A stretch of DNA of 64,000 bases. Origin: JAUSPI01 sp964454305. GTDB lineage: Bacteria; Desulfobacterota; Syntrophia; Syntrophales; JADFWA01. This document shows, piece by piece, positions 1 through 9,215 of the stretch. A program made the position numbers and the translations under genes. Below the pieces are notes generated by a model, which saw only the letters and a list, made by a program, of their open reading frames with translations, had not been told where the DNA came from and made no database searches. The stretch spans positions 1 through 64,000 of the forward strand of contig CAYVXX010000001.1 in assembly GCA_964454305.1 (NCBI GenBank). Direction: 5' to 3'. The number at the start of each line of letters is the position of its first letter. The first letter of the stretch is position 1.

Positions 1-352
1 CCACAACAATGTTTTTCCCCTCAAGATAGTCAATAGGCCACGAATTGCCCAGGGGTCCTCTGAGACCGATCCGGTTACCCTCATCAAGATTATGGAGCGC
101 AGTGGTGACGACACCTGCCTTCTGAACTGTAAACTCAAGATAGTCCGGCTGGGTCGGTGACGACGCAATACCGATCGGGGATTCCCCCTTGCCGAAAATA
201 GAAAGCTCAGCAAACTGTCCCGGCAGATACCTGAAGCGTTCTTTTTCGTCTTGACGGGCAAAAACCACCCGGAACGTCTTAATATCCTTCGTGTCCACCT
301 CCGTTATGATCTTCTCCACATCAACAGAAATCGGCATATATGGATTCTGCAT
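1..352 (-). CDS. flxA: FAD/NAD-binding electron-transfer subunit, FlxA-like (3' part outside window)
   Basis: Only the first 117 codons are present; the gene runs off the left edge. The translation begins MQNPYMPISV and shows a ferredoxin-reductase-type FAD-binding barrel with the PGQF turn and a PIGIAS motif, as in hydrogenase gamma/AsrB/FlxA proteins. In that family this subunit oxidises NAD(P)H through FAD and passes electrons to the iron-sulfur subunits. The ATG at 352 is chosen because GGGAG lies about 8 bases upstream; it follows the flxB stop by 25 bases, so it is the last visible gene of the hdrA-led operon. The NAD-binding half and the C-terminal iron-sulfur motif cannot be seen. The FlxA assignment is by homology plus context. 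Confidence 0.8.
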   Translation of the reverse strand, partial: MQNPYMPISVDVEKIITEVDTKDIKTFRVVFARQDEKERFRYLPGQFAELSIFGKGESPIGIASSPTQPDYLEFTVQKAGVVTTALHNLDEGNRIGLRGPLGNSWPIDYLEGKNIVV

Positions 353-377
353 TACTGTCTCCCAAGAGAAAGAAGAA

Positions 378-1418
378 TTATAGTTTCAAAGCTCTCAATT
401 CAGATATATCCTTCACTATCTTTCTTATATCTATATTAACGGGGCAATCTCTCACACACCTGCCACAGCCGACACAGGAAATAGCCTGAAAATTGTCCAC
501 ATAATACTTAAACTTGTGCATCACCCGCTGTCTCCATCTTCCCTTCTGGGACGGTCTTGGATTGTGGCCGGACGCTTCATGGGTAAATAACCAGTACATA
601 CATGAGTCCCAGGACCTTATCCGCCTTCCACGATCACCCTTGCTCTCATCACTGATATCGAAACAGTGACAGGTCGGACAGAGATAGGTGCAGGTTCCAC
701 AGGCAAGGCACCTTTGGTGGATTGAATCCCAGAATGGGTGTTCAAAATTGTCATCCAGCCAGGCCTTGATCTCCTTCGCCGGAATATGGGATTTAATCTC
801 CTTTTCAGCATTATCGGAAAGTTTCTTTTTCATTGCATCCACAGCGTCATCAGTCTCCGAAAGGCCTTCAAACTTTTCAAGAAGCTTCTTCCCCTTAGGG
901 GTCAGGGATTCGACAAAATAAGTATCACCGAGATCTGTCAACAGTATATCGCTTCCCTCTGAAGACATGGGATGTCCCCCCACCGACGTGCAGAAACAGG
1001 TTGTGTAGGGAGGGTGCACGCAGGCGAGCGTGATAATCGTTGTTTTATCTCTTCTGTCAATATAGTAGGTATCCCTGTACTCCTTCTGGTCAAAAACCAT
1101 ATCCAGGAGGACAAAACTCAAAGCATCACAGGGACGAACCCCAAAGAGTACGGCCTCTTTTGCTTCCTCACCGCTTCCCGAAATCTCCATTCCCCTGTCG
1201 GTTCTGGCATATTTCATCATTGCTTCAGTATGAGGAAAGAAAATATTTTTGGGGGCATTTTTAGAATTGAGATAGTCTACTAAAGGTTCCATCCCCTCTT
1301 CCAAAACCCTGAAAAGAACATCTCTTCCTTCCCTAACCGGTGCATAAACCGGCATCTCTTCAGAAATTCTTTTTATAACACCGGAAAGCATTTCCTTTTT
1401 TATTAGCCTTTTTTCCAT
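378..1418 (-). CDS. flxB: 4Fe-4S electron-transfer subunit, FlxB-like (hydrogenase beta / AsrA family)
   Basis: This 346-residue cytoplasmic protein ends in two cysteine groups, CLACGTCTYLCP near residue 235 and CVGCGRCVRDCP near residue 320, typical of a dicluster ferredoxin module. The N-terminal ~220 residues (with LFGVRPCDA near residue 90 and extra cysteines around CFCTS) match the hydrogenase-beta/sulfhydrogenase-B/AsrA family, which wires an FAD-NAD(P) subunit to further iron-sulfur proteins. It sits between hdrB and the FlxA-like gene, as expected for an electron relay between NAD(H) and the Hdr module. The start has AAGGAAAGGG just upstream. AsrA (sulfite reductase) is the main alternative name; the hdr context favours FlxB. 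Confidence 0.85.
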   Translation of the reverse strand: MEKRLIKKEMLSGVIKRISEEMPVYAPVREGRDVLFRVLEEGMEPLVDYLNSKNAPKNIFFPHTEAMMKYARTDRGMEISGSGEEAKEAVLFGVRPCDALSFVLLDMVFDQKEYRDTYYIDRRDKTTIITLACVHPPYTTCFCTSVGGHPMSSEGSDILLTDLGDTYFVESLTPKGKKLLEKFEGLSETDDAVDAMKKKLSDNAEKEIKSHIPAKEIKAWLDDNFEHPFWDSIHQRCLACGTCTYLCPTCHCFDISDESKGDRGRRIRSWDSCMYWLFTHEASGHNPRPSQKGRWRQRVMHKFKYYVDNFQAISCVGCGRCVRDCPVNIDIRKIVKDISELRALKL

Positions 1419-1456
1419 CCCTTTCCTTAGTAAATTCGCTTGGGGTTATATGTAAT

Positions 1457-1511
1457 TAACTAAAATCCTTAACTTTAGGCACTTTAGATCACTTTAAACT
1501 TTAGGCACTTT
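1457..1511. repeat. CACTTTAG-type spacer repeat, copy 1
   Basis: The flxB-hdrB spacer is made of repeated ACTTTAG cores (ACTTTAG-GC, ACTTTAG-ATC, ACTTTAA, ACTTTAG-GC) in both orientations. The same unit recurs at 24838-24915, 27296-27386 and 53688-53785, always between genes. It has no promoter or terminator appearance and no coding potential. Confidence 0.7.
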
Positions 1512-2363
1512 TCATATAAGACCCAAAGAGCCAAGGAGGGGTCTTGGATCAACATTGTGCATCTTGAACCATTTATCCGGTCCCGGGAGACCCATTGCCA
1601 GGGCAATTAGTTCCGTAAAGTAAAATGCTGGAAGTCTCGTACCTTCACTGGCCCTCATATCCAAATTTGCCATACAGATCGGACAGGCAGTAACCAGGCA
1701 ATTAGCACCCGCTTCTTCCGCCATCCTCATCAACTTACCTACCAGGTGAACAACAATTTCAGTCTTGCCCAGGGTAAGACTTCCCCCACAGCAATCCGTC
1801 TTATAGGACCAGGGGCGCGATTCGGCACCAAGGCTTTCCATAATCTTATCCATCATGTACGGATTCTCGTAGTTGTCGAACTCACAGATCTCCGGAGGTC
1901 TCAGCAGAAGACAGCCGTAATAAGAGACCGGTTTAAGACCTGACAACTCTCTCGTCACCTTTTCATTGAGGGTATCGAGGCCAATCTCATTGAAGATAAC
2001 ATCCACAGGATTCCTCACTTCAATGGTTCCCCCGTATTTTTCACCGATGACATTCTCCGTCTCAATTCTCAGCGATTCATCTCTTTGAAGATGATACTGC
2101 GCGCTTTTAAAACGGTTAAAGCAGGCCGCACAGGGAACCATCATCACATCCGGCCCATCCTTTTCTGCAGCGACGAGATTTCTGGCAGGAAGGGCGACGG
2201 ACAATTTAAAATTGGTCATGTGGGCGGAAGAAGCGCCGCAACAGGACCAGTCTTCGATTTCCTTGAGTTCGATCCCCAAGGCTCTACTTACAGCCCTAAC
2301 CGATTGATCATATTCTTTTGCCGTGGCATGGAGGGAACACCCCGGATAATATGAAACCTTCAA
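1512..2363 (-). CDS. hdrB: Heterodisulfide reductase subunit B-like protein
   Basis: The 283-residue protein has two CCG domains: first YYPGCS...SCCGAS...CAACF (about residues 6-83), second YYGC...DCCGG...CPICM (about residues 147-228). In HdrB these cysteines hold two non-cubane [4Fe-4S] clusters at which a disulfide (CoM-S-S-CoB in methanogens) is reduced; in bacteria the physiological disulfide is unknown, with DsrC a candidate in sulfate reducers. Length is normal for HdrB. It follows hdrC by 55 bases on the same strand, giving the usual hdrC-hdrB order, and belongs to the hdrA-led operon. Confidence 0.93.
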   Translation of the reverse strand: MKVSYYPGCSLHATAKEYDQSVRAVSRALGIELKEIEDWSCCGASSAHMTNFKLSVALPARNLVAAEKDGPDVMMVPCAACFNRFKSAQYHLQRDESLRIETENVIGEKYGGTIEVRNPVDVIFNEIGLDTLNEKVTRELSGLKPVSYYGCLLLRPPEICEFDNYENPYMMDKIMESLGAESRPWSYKTDCCGGSLTLGKTEIVVHLVGKLMRMAEEAGANCLVTACPICMANLDMRASEGTRLPAFYFTELIALAMGLPGPDKWFKMHNVDPRPLLGSLGLI

Positions 2364-2418
2364 TTATATCCCCCTTGAGAGCTTTGAAAAATATGATTCT
2401 TCGATGCTCAAAACATTT

Positions 2419-2949
2419 TCAGCTATTTTTTCTCGTTTCCTCAAATATCTTTTTAACTGATTTCATATCTTTTGTTCTCGGCGACAGAAAAGAAAGCTTG
2501 CCTTTCATAAACATTTTTATACCGATCGCCATATCAGAAAAGTAATCACCTGATTTTAACTTATAATCAACAATCATAAGGGGTTCATTGATACGCCCAC
2601 CCATCTTTATGTTTGAGAGAAAGGCTTCATGGAATTTCAGTATGCGTTTTTCCTTAACATCTACGCCCGCTTCTAACGCCATCTCTCGCAAGACATCCAT
2701 CATCCTGGCTATATCAACCTCATTGGGACAGCGTGTAATACAAGTCTCACAGGAAGCACATAACCAGATAGTAGAACTGTTGAGTACCTCGTCTTCCTTG
2801 CCCATCTGAATCATCTTTATGATTGTATCTATATTGTAATCCATCGCAAAGGTTACAGGACACCCTGCCGTACACTTTCGGCAATGATAGCATCTCTGTA
2901 TCAGGACATCTCCTATCCTTGCATTAACCTTATCTAAAAAAGTCTCCAT
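2419..2949 (-). CDS. hdrC: Heterodisulfide reductase subunit C-like protein
   Basis: This is a 176-residue ferredoxin-like protein with two cubane cluster motifs, CYHCRKCTAGCP (about residues 20-31) and CASCETCITRCP (about residues 64-75). HdrC conducts electrons from HdrA to HdrB. The C-terminal ~70 residues carry no recognised motif but are typical of the family. The ATG at 2949 is preceded by a GGAGAAGAG stretch. It lies 18 bases after the FlxC-like stop and 55 bases before hdrB, so co-transcription is very likely. Confidence 0.93.
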   Translation of the reverse strand: METFLDKVNARIGDVLIQRCYHCRKCTAGCPVTFAMDYNIDTIIKMIQMGKEDEVLNSSTIWLCASCETCITRCPNEVDIARMMDVLREMALEAGVDVKEKRILKFHEAFLSNIKMGGRINEPLMIVDYKLKSGDYFSDMAIGIKMFMKGKLSFLSPRTKDMKSVKKIFEETRKNS

Positions 2950-2967
2950 CTCTTCTCCGCCATTTTT

Positions 2968-3978
2968 TTACTCAGGCTCAAATATAAACGCGTCTTTATC
3001 CGTATCCCTGAAAGTGGCAAGAGGCGGGGGTTCATCAAGCACAGCTCCCACCCTATGGTTAAACAGTTCAAACCCATCCTTATCCAGCTTTTTCAAAAAC
3101 TTCCTCAAGTCTACACCCATGGGACATACTTCAACACAGGCACCGCAATCAACACAACGTCCTGCCATATGAAATATTCTCATAATCTGAAACACCTGCG
3201 TGTCCGTTTCGTCCATACCGATTCCGAGCCATCTTGGCTGGCTCTGTTCAACAAAACAAACTTTGCAGTAGCAGGAAGGGCAAACGTTACGGCAAGCATA
3301 ACACCGTATACATTTGCTCATTTCACCTGTAAAATAGGCCCAGCGTTCTTCAAGCGGCCGTTTCTCGAATTCATCAACCTGATCGTATTCCCGATCGGGA
3401 CTCATCTGCGGGGCGTTTACGGCTGTCATAATATCTGAAATAATCGGATTATTGAAACGGCACGTAAGGCAATTGTCGGCAATGACGTCCCTTAGAGGAA
3501 TATCTTTAACGCCACTTACCGTTTCAACCACGACCTTATCCCCTTCAACTCCCCCTTTGAGTATCTCCTCGCCACCTGCCCTATCGGTGATCTTTTCCCG
3601 GGCTACATACCCCGTGCAGGGAACACCGATAATTACCACCTCATCCCTGTGATACTGCCTTTCCTGAAGATGTATTATCAGGGATCTGGAAGTGCACCCT
3701 CTTGCAACAACTCCTATGACCTTTTTCGTCCTCTCCCCGGGTTTAACATTCTTTTGTGATTCCTTATGCTGAAAAAGCAAATCGTGAACATACTTGGCTA
3801 AATTCTGCCGGCAGAAGAAATCCCAGACTAGCCTGTCTGTATCCTCGGGATTTGATATAAAGCAGGGTGTGGAACAGAGAGGAAGTGTCCCTTTTTCATA
3901 TCCCACAATGACGTCAACTTTTTTCTCAGCCAACAGTCGTTTTGCTTCTTCCCTTAGTTTCTCTTCTATACTTTTCAC
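2968..3978 (-). CDS. flxC: 4Fe-4S ferredoxin-domain protein, FlxC-like
   Basis: The protein has 336 residues. The N-terminal ~190 residues resemble the F420-dehydrogenase beta/FrhB-like region found in Hdr-associated iron-sulfur proteins; then come CIRCYACRNVCPSCYCKVC (about residues 212-230) and CVDCGACVEVCP (about residues 263-274). The cysteine-rich first group, with extra cysteines beyond a normal cubane motif, is characteristic of these proteins. It sits between flxD and hdrC, so it most likely bridges the FlxAB NADH module and HdrABC. In Desulfovibrio the flxABCD genes precede hdrABC; here the gene order is rearranged. FlxC as a name is by context and size. Confidence 0.75.
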   Translation of the reverse strand: MKSIEEKLREEAKRLLAEKKVDVIVGYEKGTLPLCSTPCFISNPEDTDRLVWDFFCRQNLAKYVHDLLFQHKESQKNVKPGERTKKVIGVVARGCTSRSLIIHLQERQYHRDEVVIIGVPCTGYVAREKITDRAGGEEILKGGVEGDKVVVETVSGVKDIPLRDVIADNCLTCRFNNPIISDIMTAVNAPQMSPDREYDQVDEFEKRPLEERWAYFTGEMSKCIRCYACRNVCPSCYCKVCFVEQSQPRWLGIGMDETDTQVFQIMRIFHMAGRCVDCGACVEVCPMGVDLRKFLKKLDKDGFELFNHRVGAVLDEPPPLATFRDTDKDAFIFEPE

Positions 3979-4000
3979 TACTTCTGATTCCCCGTTCGCT

Positions 4001-4038
4001 AACCAGCTTTCAGCACTCAGCTATCAGCTATCAGTAAC
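4001..4038. repeat. Heptamer spacer repeat (TCAGCTA units)
   Basis: Upstream of the flxC start the spacer contains consecutive, slightly diverged 7-base units of the form TCAGCAC / TCAGCTA / TCAGCTA / TCAGTAA. A related array of TGATCCC / TGACCCC units occupies 4257-4279 at the other side of the spacer. These belong to the dispersed heptamer repeats described in the findings. Confidence 0.6.
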
Positions 4039-4070
4039 AATAAAGTCTCTTATGCCAATATTGATGGACT

Positions 4071-4187
4071 CGTAAAAAGTCGAAATATGCACAATCTTGT
4101 CGTTCCCGTGAAAACGGGAATCCAGTCTTTTCAAGTGCTTAACCCTCTATGGATTCCCGCCTACGCGGGAATGACAGACTTTTTACG
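4071..4187. repeat. MITE-like palindromic element, copy with CGTAAAAAGTC ends
   Basis: A 117-base element lies in the 302-base flxD-flxC spacer. Its ends are perfect 11-base inverted repeats (CGTAAAAAGTC at 4071-4081, GACTTTTTACG at 4177-4187). Inside are two smaller hairpins, TTCCCGT/ACGGGAA (4103-4120) and ATTCCCGC/GCGGGAAT (about 4153-4171), that can also pair with each other to give a cruciform. No ORF is present. Copies with related ends are at 9241-9260 and 23966-24243. Confidence 0.75.
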
Positions 4188-4280
4188 AACTTGTCAATTT
4201 TTTCATTTACTTTTATCAATTTAACTAATTAAAATGATTAAATCGCTTTTGTTTTCCTGATCCCTGACCCCTGCTATCTA

Positions 4281-4718
4281 TTATATCCCTTTTACCAGTT
4301 TATCCAAAGGCCCGAGTGCCTTAACAGCATCCGTCACCCCTTGGACAACCCTGGCAAATCTCTCCCCCTCAGATGCAGAAATCCATGTAAATACAGTCCT
4401 GTCAGGTTCTATACCGATGTATGAAAGAAAATTCTTTAACATGGCAAATTTCCTCTTGGCAGACAAATTTCCTGTCAGATAGTGGCATTCTCCCGGGTGA
4501 CAACCGGACACAAGCACACCGTCCGCCCCCTCCTGAAGAGCCTTGACGATATAAAAGGGATTTATCCTTCCCGTACACGGAACTCTTACTATTCTCACAT
4601 TCGGAGGATATTGTATCCGGCTTATGCCTGCCAAGTCAGCCCCGGCATAGGTGCACCAGTTACAGCAAAAAGCAACGATCTTCGGCTCCCAGTTTTTATT
4701 TGGTTTGTTTTCAGACAT
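4281..4718 (-). CDS. flxD: MvhD/FlxD-type [2Fe-2S] electron-transfer subunit
   Basis: This 145-residue protein contains the MvhD family signature: CCNWCTYAGAD (about residues 18-28), VPCTGRINP (about 46-54) and SGCHPGECHY (about 71-80), cysteines that bind a [2Fe-2S] cluster. In methanogens MvhD passes electrons from hydrogenase to HdrA; in bacteria FlxD does this for the FlxABC NADH module. It lies 10 bases after hdrA, matching the intimate HdrA-MvhD contact known from structures. No hydrogenase genes are nearby, so NADH rather than H2 is the likely partner. It could equally be annotated mvhD. Confidence 0.9.
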   Translation of the reverse strand: MSENKPNKNWEPKIVAFCCNWCTYAGADLAGISRIQYPPNVRIVRVPCTGRINPFYIVKALQEGADGVLVSGCHPGECHYLTGNLSAKRKFAMLKNFLSYIGIEPDRTVFTWISASEGERFARVVQGVTDAVKALGPLDKLVKGI

Positions 4719-4728
4719 ATATACTCTT

Positions 4729-7700
4729 CTAACCTGTCAGGGCAGCTATCTGCGCCAGAATTTCCTCATTATTAAATCCATTCAAATCAACCGCATTCAT
4801 CCTGCACGATGCGGTACACACACCACACCCCTTACAAAGGACCGCGTTCACCACCGCGCAGCCCTCGTTCTCATCCACCTCTATGGCAGCAAAGGGACAG
4901 TTTTCCTCGCAGAGTCCGCAGGCCATGCATCTCTCCTTGATTACATAGGCAACTTTTCCTTCAGATTCTATAAAATCCTTGGTGAGAATAGTGCACGCCC
5001 TGGATACGGCGGCATTGGCCTGAGTGACGGTCTCATCGCTCATCTTCGGAGAATGGGCCATCCCACAGAGAAAAACACCATCCGTCGCAAAATCTACAGG
5101 CCGTAACTTTACATGGGCCTCAAGGAAGAACCCATCCTGATTCAACGATACTTTCAGCATCCTCCCGATAAGATTATTATCAGGATTGGCAGCAACACCG
5201 ACACTCAGTGCCAGGATGTCCGCTTCAAGCTCTACCGGTTCACCCACCACAGGGTCAAAAACTGTCACGGAAATTTGGGAGTCAACTCCCTTCACTGTGG
5301 GTTTTCTGTCTTCATCAAAGCAGATAAACTTAACATTGGCCTCCCGCGCTTTTGTATAGTAATCCTCCTTAAATCCATACGTCCTGATATCCCTGTAAAG
5401 GACGGTGACATCCTTGTTTGGATCGGCTTCTTTTATCTTCAGGGCATTTTTTATTGCCTCACTGCAACAATACCTGCTGCAGTAAGGCCTCTCGGTATTT
5501 CTTGAACCGACACACTGTATCATGACCACGCTCTTCGCATCGGCAACCTTTCTATCCTTTTCATAAATGAGCTTTTCAAGCTCACGCTGGGTCACAACGT
5601 TATCATTTTGACCATAGAGATATTCATCTGTCTCAAGTTCGTATGCACCAGCCGCTACAATGACCACACCATGTTCAAACCGGTGCTCGACTCCCCGGGC
5701 TTCAATTGTAGTCTCGTAATTGCCGATAAATCCCTCGATATCTTTTATCTCTGCCCCGGTATAAACATGTATCAAATCACTCTTTTCAACACGGTCCAGC
5801 AGTCGCGCCATATGGTCAACGGCATCAAGGCCTTCCAGGGTATTGTACAGCTTACGATAATTTCCACCCAGTTCCTCTTCCTTCTCTATAATATAGGACT
5901 CAAAACCCTGATCAGCAAGAGAAAGGGCAGCCGTTATCCCGGCAAGACCACCGCCGATAATAACTGTTTTCTTGTTGATGCCAAGCTGCCCCGGCGTCAA
6001 GGGCTTTAAATACTCAGCCTTGGCAACAGACATACGGACAAGGTCCTTTGCCTTCTCCGTTGCCGCTTCAGGTTCATTCATGTGGACCCACGAGTCCTGA
6101 TCCCTGATATTTGCCATCTCAAAGAGGTGCCTGTTCATGCCGGCATTTTCACAATTGTCCTGAAAAAGACCTTCATGTGTCCGGGGAGAGCAGGACGCTA
6201 CCACGACCCTGGTAAGATTATGCTCCTTGATTACCTCAGCCATCTTTACCGCCGTGTCCTGGGAACAGGTAAAGAGGTTCTCCTCAACATAAACCACATT
6301 GGGAAGGGCTTTTGTATATTTAACCACTGCAGGCACATCTACCACTCCTCCTATATTGATTCCGCAATGGCAGACAAAAACACCGATCCTCGGGCCAACC
6401 CCTCTCAGATCTCTTTCCAAAGGAACTTTTTCTTCCGCAATCAAAGTCCCCCGCCGGGAAGCCAGCAGACCTTCTGCACATGCTACGGCGCCACTCGCTT
6501 CCATAATAGTTTCAGGGATGTCCTTCGGGCCGCCAAAGGCTCCACAGACAAAGACACCGTCACGGGAGGTCTGGACAGGATTTTCGAGAGAGGTTTTGCA
6601 GAAACCGTGTTCTTCCAACTCTATCCCCAAAGTCTTAGCAAGTTTCGGGGCATCCTTTGGCGGGGTTAACCCTACTGAGAGGACCACCATATCGAACTCC
6701 TCCTCAGTCAGCGTCCCGTCTTCCATAATGTATGTGATAAGGAGATTTTTCGTCCTCTGCATTTCCTTAATTGTCGACGGTATCGACCTGATATATCTAA
6801 CGCCGTACTCCTCCCTGGCCCTTTCGACAAACCGGTCAAAATCTTTCCCATAGGCGCGGATATCCATATAAAATATCGAGGGTTCAAGCCCGCCGAGATG
6901 TTCTTTGGCGATAATCGCCTCTTTCGTCGCGTACATACAGCATACGGAAGAACACCAGCTATTTCCGCAGGATATATCTCTCGAACCCACGCACTGTATA
7001 AAGGCTATCTTTTCAGGCTGCATGCCATCGGAAATTCTTTTAACATGACCGAAATAGGGGCCGGACGCGGATAGTATTCTTTCAAATTGTATACTTGTTA
7101 CTACATTATCATAAAGACCAAATCCGTATTCTCCTTTCAGCCTCGCATCAAAGACTTCAAAGCCGGGGGCGGCAATAATAGCACCGACCTCGATGTTTTC
7201 TTCCTCATCTTTCATCTCATGGTCGACGGCACCGGCCAGACAGACATCAACACACCGGTAACATTCAGAGCATACCCCACAGGCAAGACACCTTCCGGCC
7301 TCTCCAACAGCATCCCCCTCATCCAAAATATTTACAACTTCACTAAAACCGGCTATTCTCTTTTCCGGGTCGAGAATCGACGGTCTATATCGTTCAATCT
7401 TCTTTATCCCGCCGGTATAGGCTTTATTGGCGATATTCTGAGTCCAGTCCTTCTCCCTGCCCGCCTTAATATCCTCTCCCCTCAAATAACGGTCTATGGA
7501 AACAGCCGCCTCTTTCCCGGCATTTATAGCCTCAACCACAGTGGCAGGGCCCGTGACATCATCACCACCCGCAAAAACACCCTCCACACCGGTAGCAAAG
7601 GTCACCGGGTCAACTTCAAAAGTGTTCCACCTGTTGATAGAAATTCGACTTTTCTCCGGAACAAATGACAGGTCACTTGTCTGGCCTATAGCAGGAATAA

Positions 7701-9159
7701 TCGTGTTGACTTCGAGTATAAATTCTGATCCCTCTATCGGAACGGGACTTCTGCGCCCGCTCTCATCAGGTTTGCCCAGCTCCATGCGGACACATTCGAC
7801 ACCGGTCACTTTACCGTCCCTGCCAAGTATCTTGACAGGCGCTGCCAGATATTCTATCTTAACTTTTTCCTCTATTGCTCCTTCAATCTCTTCAGATAAG
7901 GCGGGCATTTCGGCACGTGATCTCCTGTAGAGCACGAAAGCATCTCTGGAGCCGGTTCTGAGCGCCGTACGGACGGCATCCATCGCAACATTCCCGCCAC
8001 CGATCACTGCAACCCTGTCCCCCAGGAAGACCTCTTCACCCAGGCTTACCCTCCTCAGGAAATCGATCCCGTGAACGACCCCTTCAAGGTCTTCTCCGGG
8101 AACGTCAAGTCTGCTGCTGACATGGGAGCCTACACCAATAAATAAGGCATCGTATTGATCTTTGAGGTTACCCATTGTGACATCTCTGCCGACTTTTGTG
8201 TTGAGCTTGATTTCAACGCCCATGTCTTCAATGATTTTTATTTCCGCGTTGAGGATGTCTTTGGGGAGGCGGTATTCCGGAATACCCACCGTGAGCATTC
8301 CGCCGGCAACTGGAAGGGCCTCAAATACAGTAACCTGATACCCTTCGATGGCAAGATAATAGGCCGCACTCAGCCCGGCAGGACCGGATCCGATTATGGC
8401 AACCTTTTTATTCTTCTTTTCCTTTATTTCCGGAATATACTTTGTATTATCATAAAGATCGAGGTCGGCCACAAATCTCTTCAACTGCATAATGGCAATT
8501 GGTTCCTCCACCTCTCCTCTCTTACAGACCGACTCACAAGGATGGTGGCAAACCCTGCCGCAGACGGCTGGGAACGGATTGTCTTTCTTAATAAGCTTGA
8601 GCGCCTCCCTGTATTTCCCCTCGGCAATTAAGGCCACATAGCCCTGTACGCTGATATGGGTCGGACATGCTGCCTTGCACGGTGCTGTCCCCAATTTGTC
8701 TATGGCAAAAGCACTTGGTATGGCTTGGGGTAAATGCCGGTATATGGCCTTTCTCTTATCCAGGTTCTCGTTAAAACCCGCTGGAACGGATATAGGACAG
8801 ACATTAGCACAATCACCACATCCGGTACATTTATCCAGATCGACGAACCGCGGCCTCTTCGAAAGTTTCACCCTAAAGCGCCCCGGCTCCCCTTCAACAG
8901 ATTCTACCGATCTCCTCGTCATGATTTCCACATTCGGGTGTCTTCCAACTTCAACCAGTTTTGGAGACAGGATACAGGTAGAACAGTCGTTGGTAGGAAA
9001 TGTCTTATCGAGCTGAGCCATGACACCGCCGATACTGATATCCTTTTCAACGAGGTATACCTTTATCCCGGAATTGGCAAGGTCAAGGGAAGCCTGGATT
9101 CCTGCTATTCCCGAACCGACAACCATCACTGCGCCAATTTTTTCACTATCCTGTAACAA
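4729..9159 (-). CDS. hdrA: Giant HdrA: HdrA with inserted GltD-like module and second HdrA half
   Basis: At 1476 residues this is more than twice the usual HdrA (~650). Order: FAD fold VVGSGIAGIQ (13-22) with NDCSTC (57-62) and a CTGCGDCANVCP cluster (111-122); a GltD/NfnB-like module from about 157 to 580, with its own cysteine cluster region and two nucleotide folds (IGSGPAG near 256, IGGGNVAMDA near 395); a CLACGVCSECYRCVDVC cluster near 630 followed by the rest of HdrA; then a second HdrA-like flavin unit (VIIGGGLAGI near 1085) ending in two ferredoxin clusters (CMACGLCEENCP, CKGCGVCTASC). HdrA is the flavin-based bifurcation subunit. The start codon is TTG at 9159, supported by GAGGGGTGA upstream. 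It is the first gene of the operon; the extra flavin module suggests an additional NAD(P)H or ferredoxin site (inference). Confidence 0.93.
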   Translation of the reverse strand: MLQDSEKIGAVMVVGSGIAGIQASLDLANSGIKVYLVEKDISIGGVMAQLDKTFPTNDCSTCILSPKLVEVGRHPNVEIMTRRSVESVEGEPGRFRVKLSKRPRFVDLDKCTGCGDCANVCPISVPAGFNENLDKRKAIYRHLPQAIPSAFAIDKLGTAPCKAACPTHISVQGYVALIAEGKYREALKLIKKDNPFPAVCGRVCHHPCESVCKRGEVEEPIAIMQLKRFVADLDLYDNTKYIPEIKEKKNKKVAIIGSGPAGLSAAYYLAIEGYQVTVFEALPVAGGMLTVGIPEYRLPKDILNAEIKIIEDMGVEIKLNTKVGRDVTMGNLKDQYDALFIGVGSHVSSRLDVPGEDLEGVVHGIDFLRRVSLGEEVFLGDRVAVIGGGNVAMDAVRTALRTGSRDAFVLYRRSRAEMPALSEEIEGAIEEKVKIEYLAAPVKILGRDGKVTGVECVRMELGKPDESGRRSPVPIEGSEFILEVNTIIPAIGQTSDLSFVPEKSRISINRWNTFEVDPVTFATGVEGVFAGGDDVTGPATVVEAINAGKEAAVSIDRYLRGEDIKAGREKDWTQNIANKAYTGGIKKIERYRPSILDPEKRIAGFSEVVNILDEGDAVGEAGRCLACGVCSECYRCVDVCLAGAVDHEMKDEEENIEVGAIIAAPGFEVFDARLKGEYGFGLYDNVVTSIQFERILSASGPYFGHVKRISDGMQPEKIAFIQCVGSRDISCGNSWCSSVCCMYATKEAIIAKEHLGGLEPSIFYMDIRAYGKDFDRFVERAREEYGVRYIRSIPSTIKEMQRTKNLLITYIMEDGTLTEEEFDMVVLSVGLTPPKDAPKLAKTLGIELEEHGFCKTSLENPVQTSRDGVFVCGAFGGPKDIPETIMEASGAVACAEGLLASRRGTLIAEEKVPLERDLRGVGPRIGVFVCHCGINIGGVVDVPAVVKYTKALPNVVYVEENLFTCSQDTAVKMAEVIKEHNLTRVVVASCSPRTHEGLFQDNCENAGMNRHLFEMANIRDQDSWVHMNEPEAATEKAKDLVRMSVAKAEYLKPLTPGQLGINKKTVIIGGGLAGITAALSLADQGFESYIIEKEEELGGNYRKLYNTLEGLDAVDHMARLLDRVEKSDLIHVYTGAEIKDIEGFIGNYETTIEARGVEHRFEHGVVIVAAGAYELETDEYLYGQNDNVVTQRELEKLIYEKDRKVADAKSVVMIQCVGSRNTERPYCSRYCCSEAIKNALKIKEADPNKDVTVLYRDIRTYGFKEDYYTKAREANVKFICFDEDRKPTVKGVDSQISVTVFDPVVGEPVELEADILALSVGVAANPDNNLIGRMLKVSLNQDGFFLEAHVKLRPVDFATDGVFLCGMAHSPKMSDETVTQANAAVSRACTILTKDFIESEGKVAYVIKERCMACGLCEENCPFAAIEVDENEGCAVVNAVLCKGCGVCTASCRMNAVDLNGFNNEEILAQIAALTG

Positions 9160-9215
9160 CGTTCACCCCTCAAAATTGATGATCTTACAAAAATGACAAA
9201 GGATAGATATAACAT

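Noticed and set aside
3979..4280. CRISPR array in the flxD-flxC spacer
   Set aside because: The repeats are 7-base units and one palindromic element; there are no equal-length spacers and no cas genes in the window.
4482..9156. Many plus-strand ORFs of 90-200 codons across the hdr/flx operon
   Set aside because: All are antisense to genes with clear cysteine-cluster and flavin motifs and none shows a domain or ribosome site.
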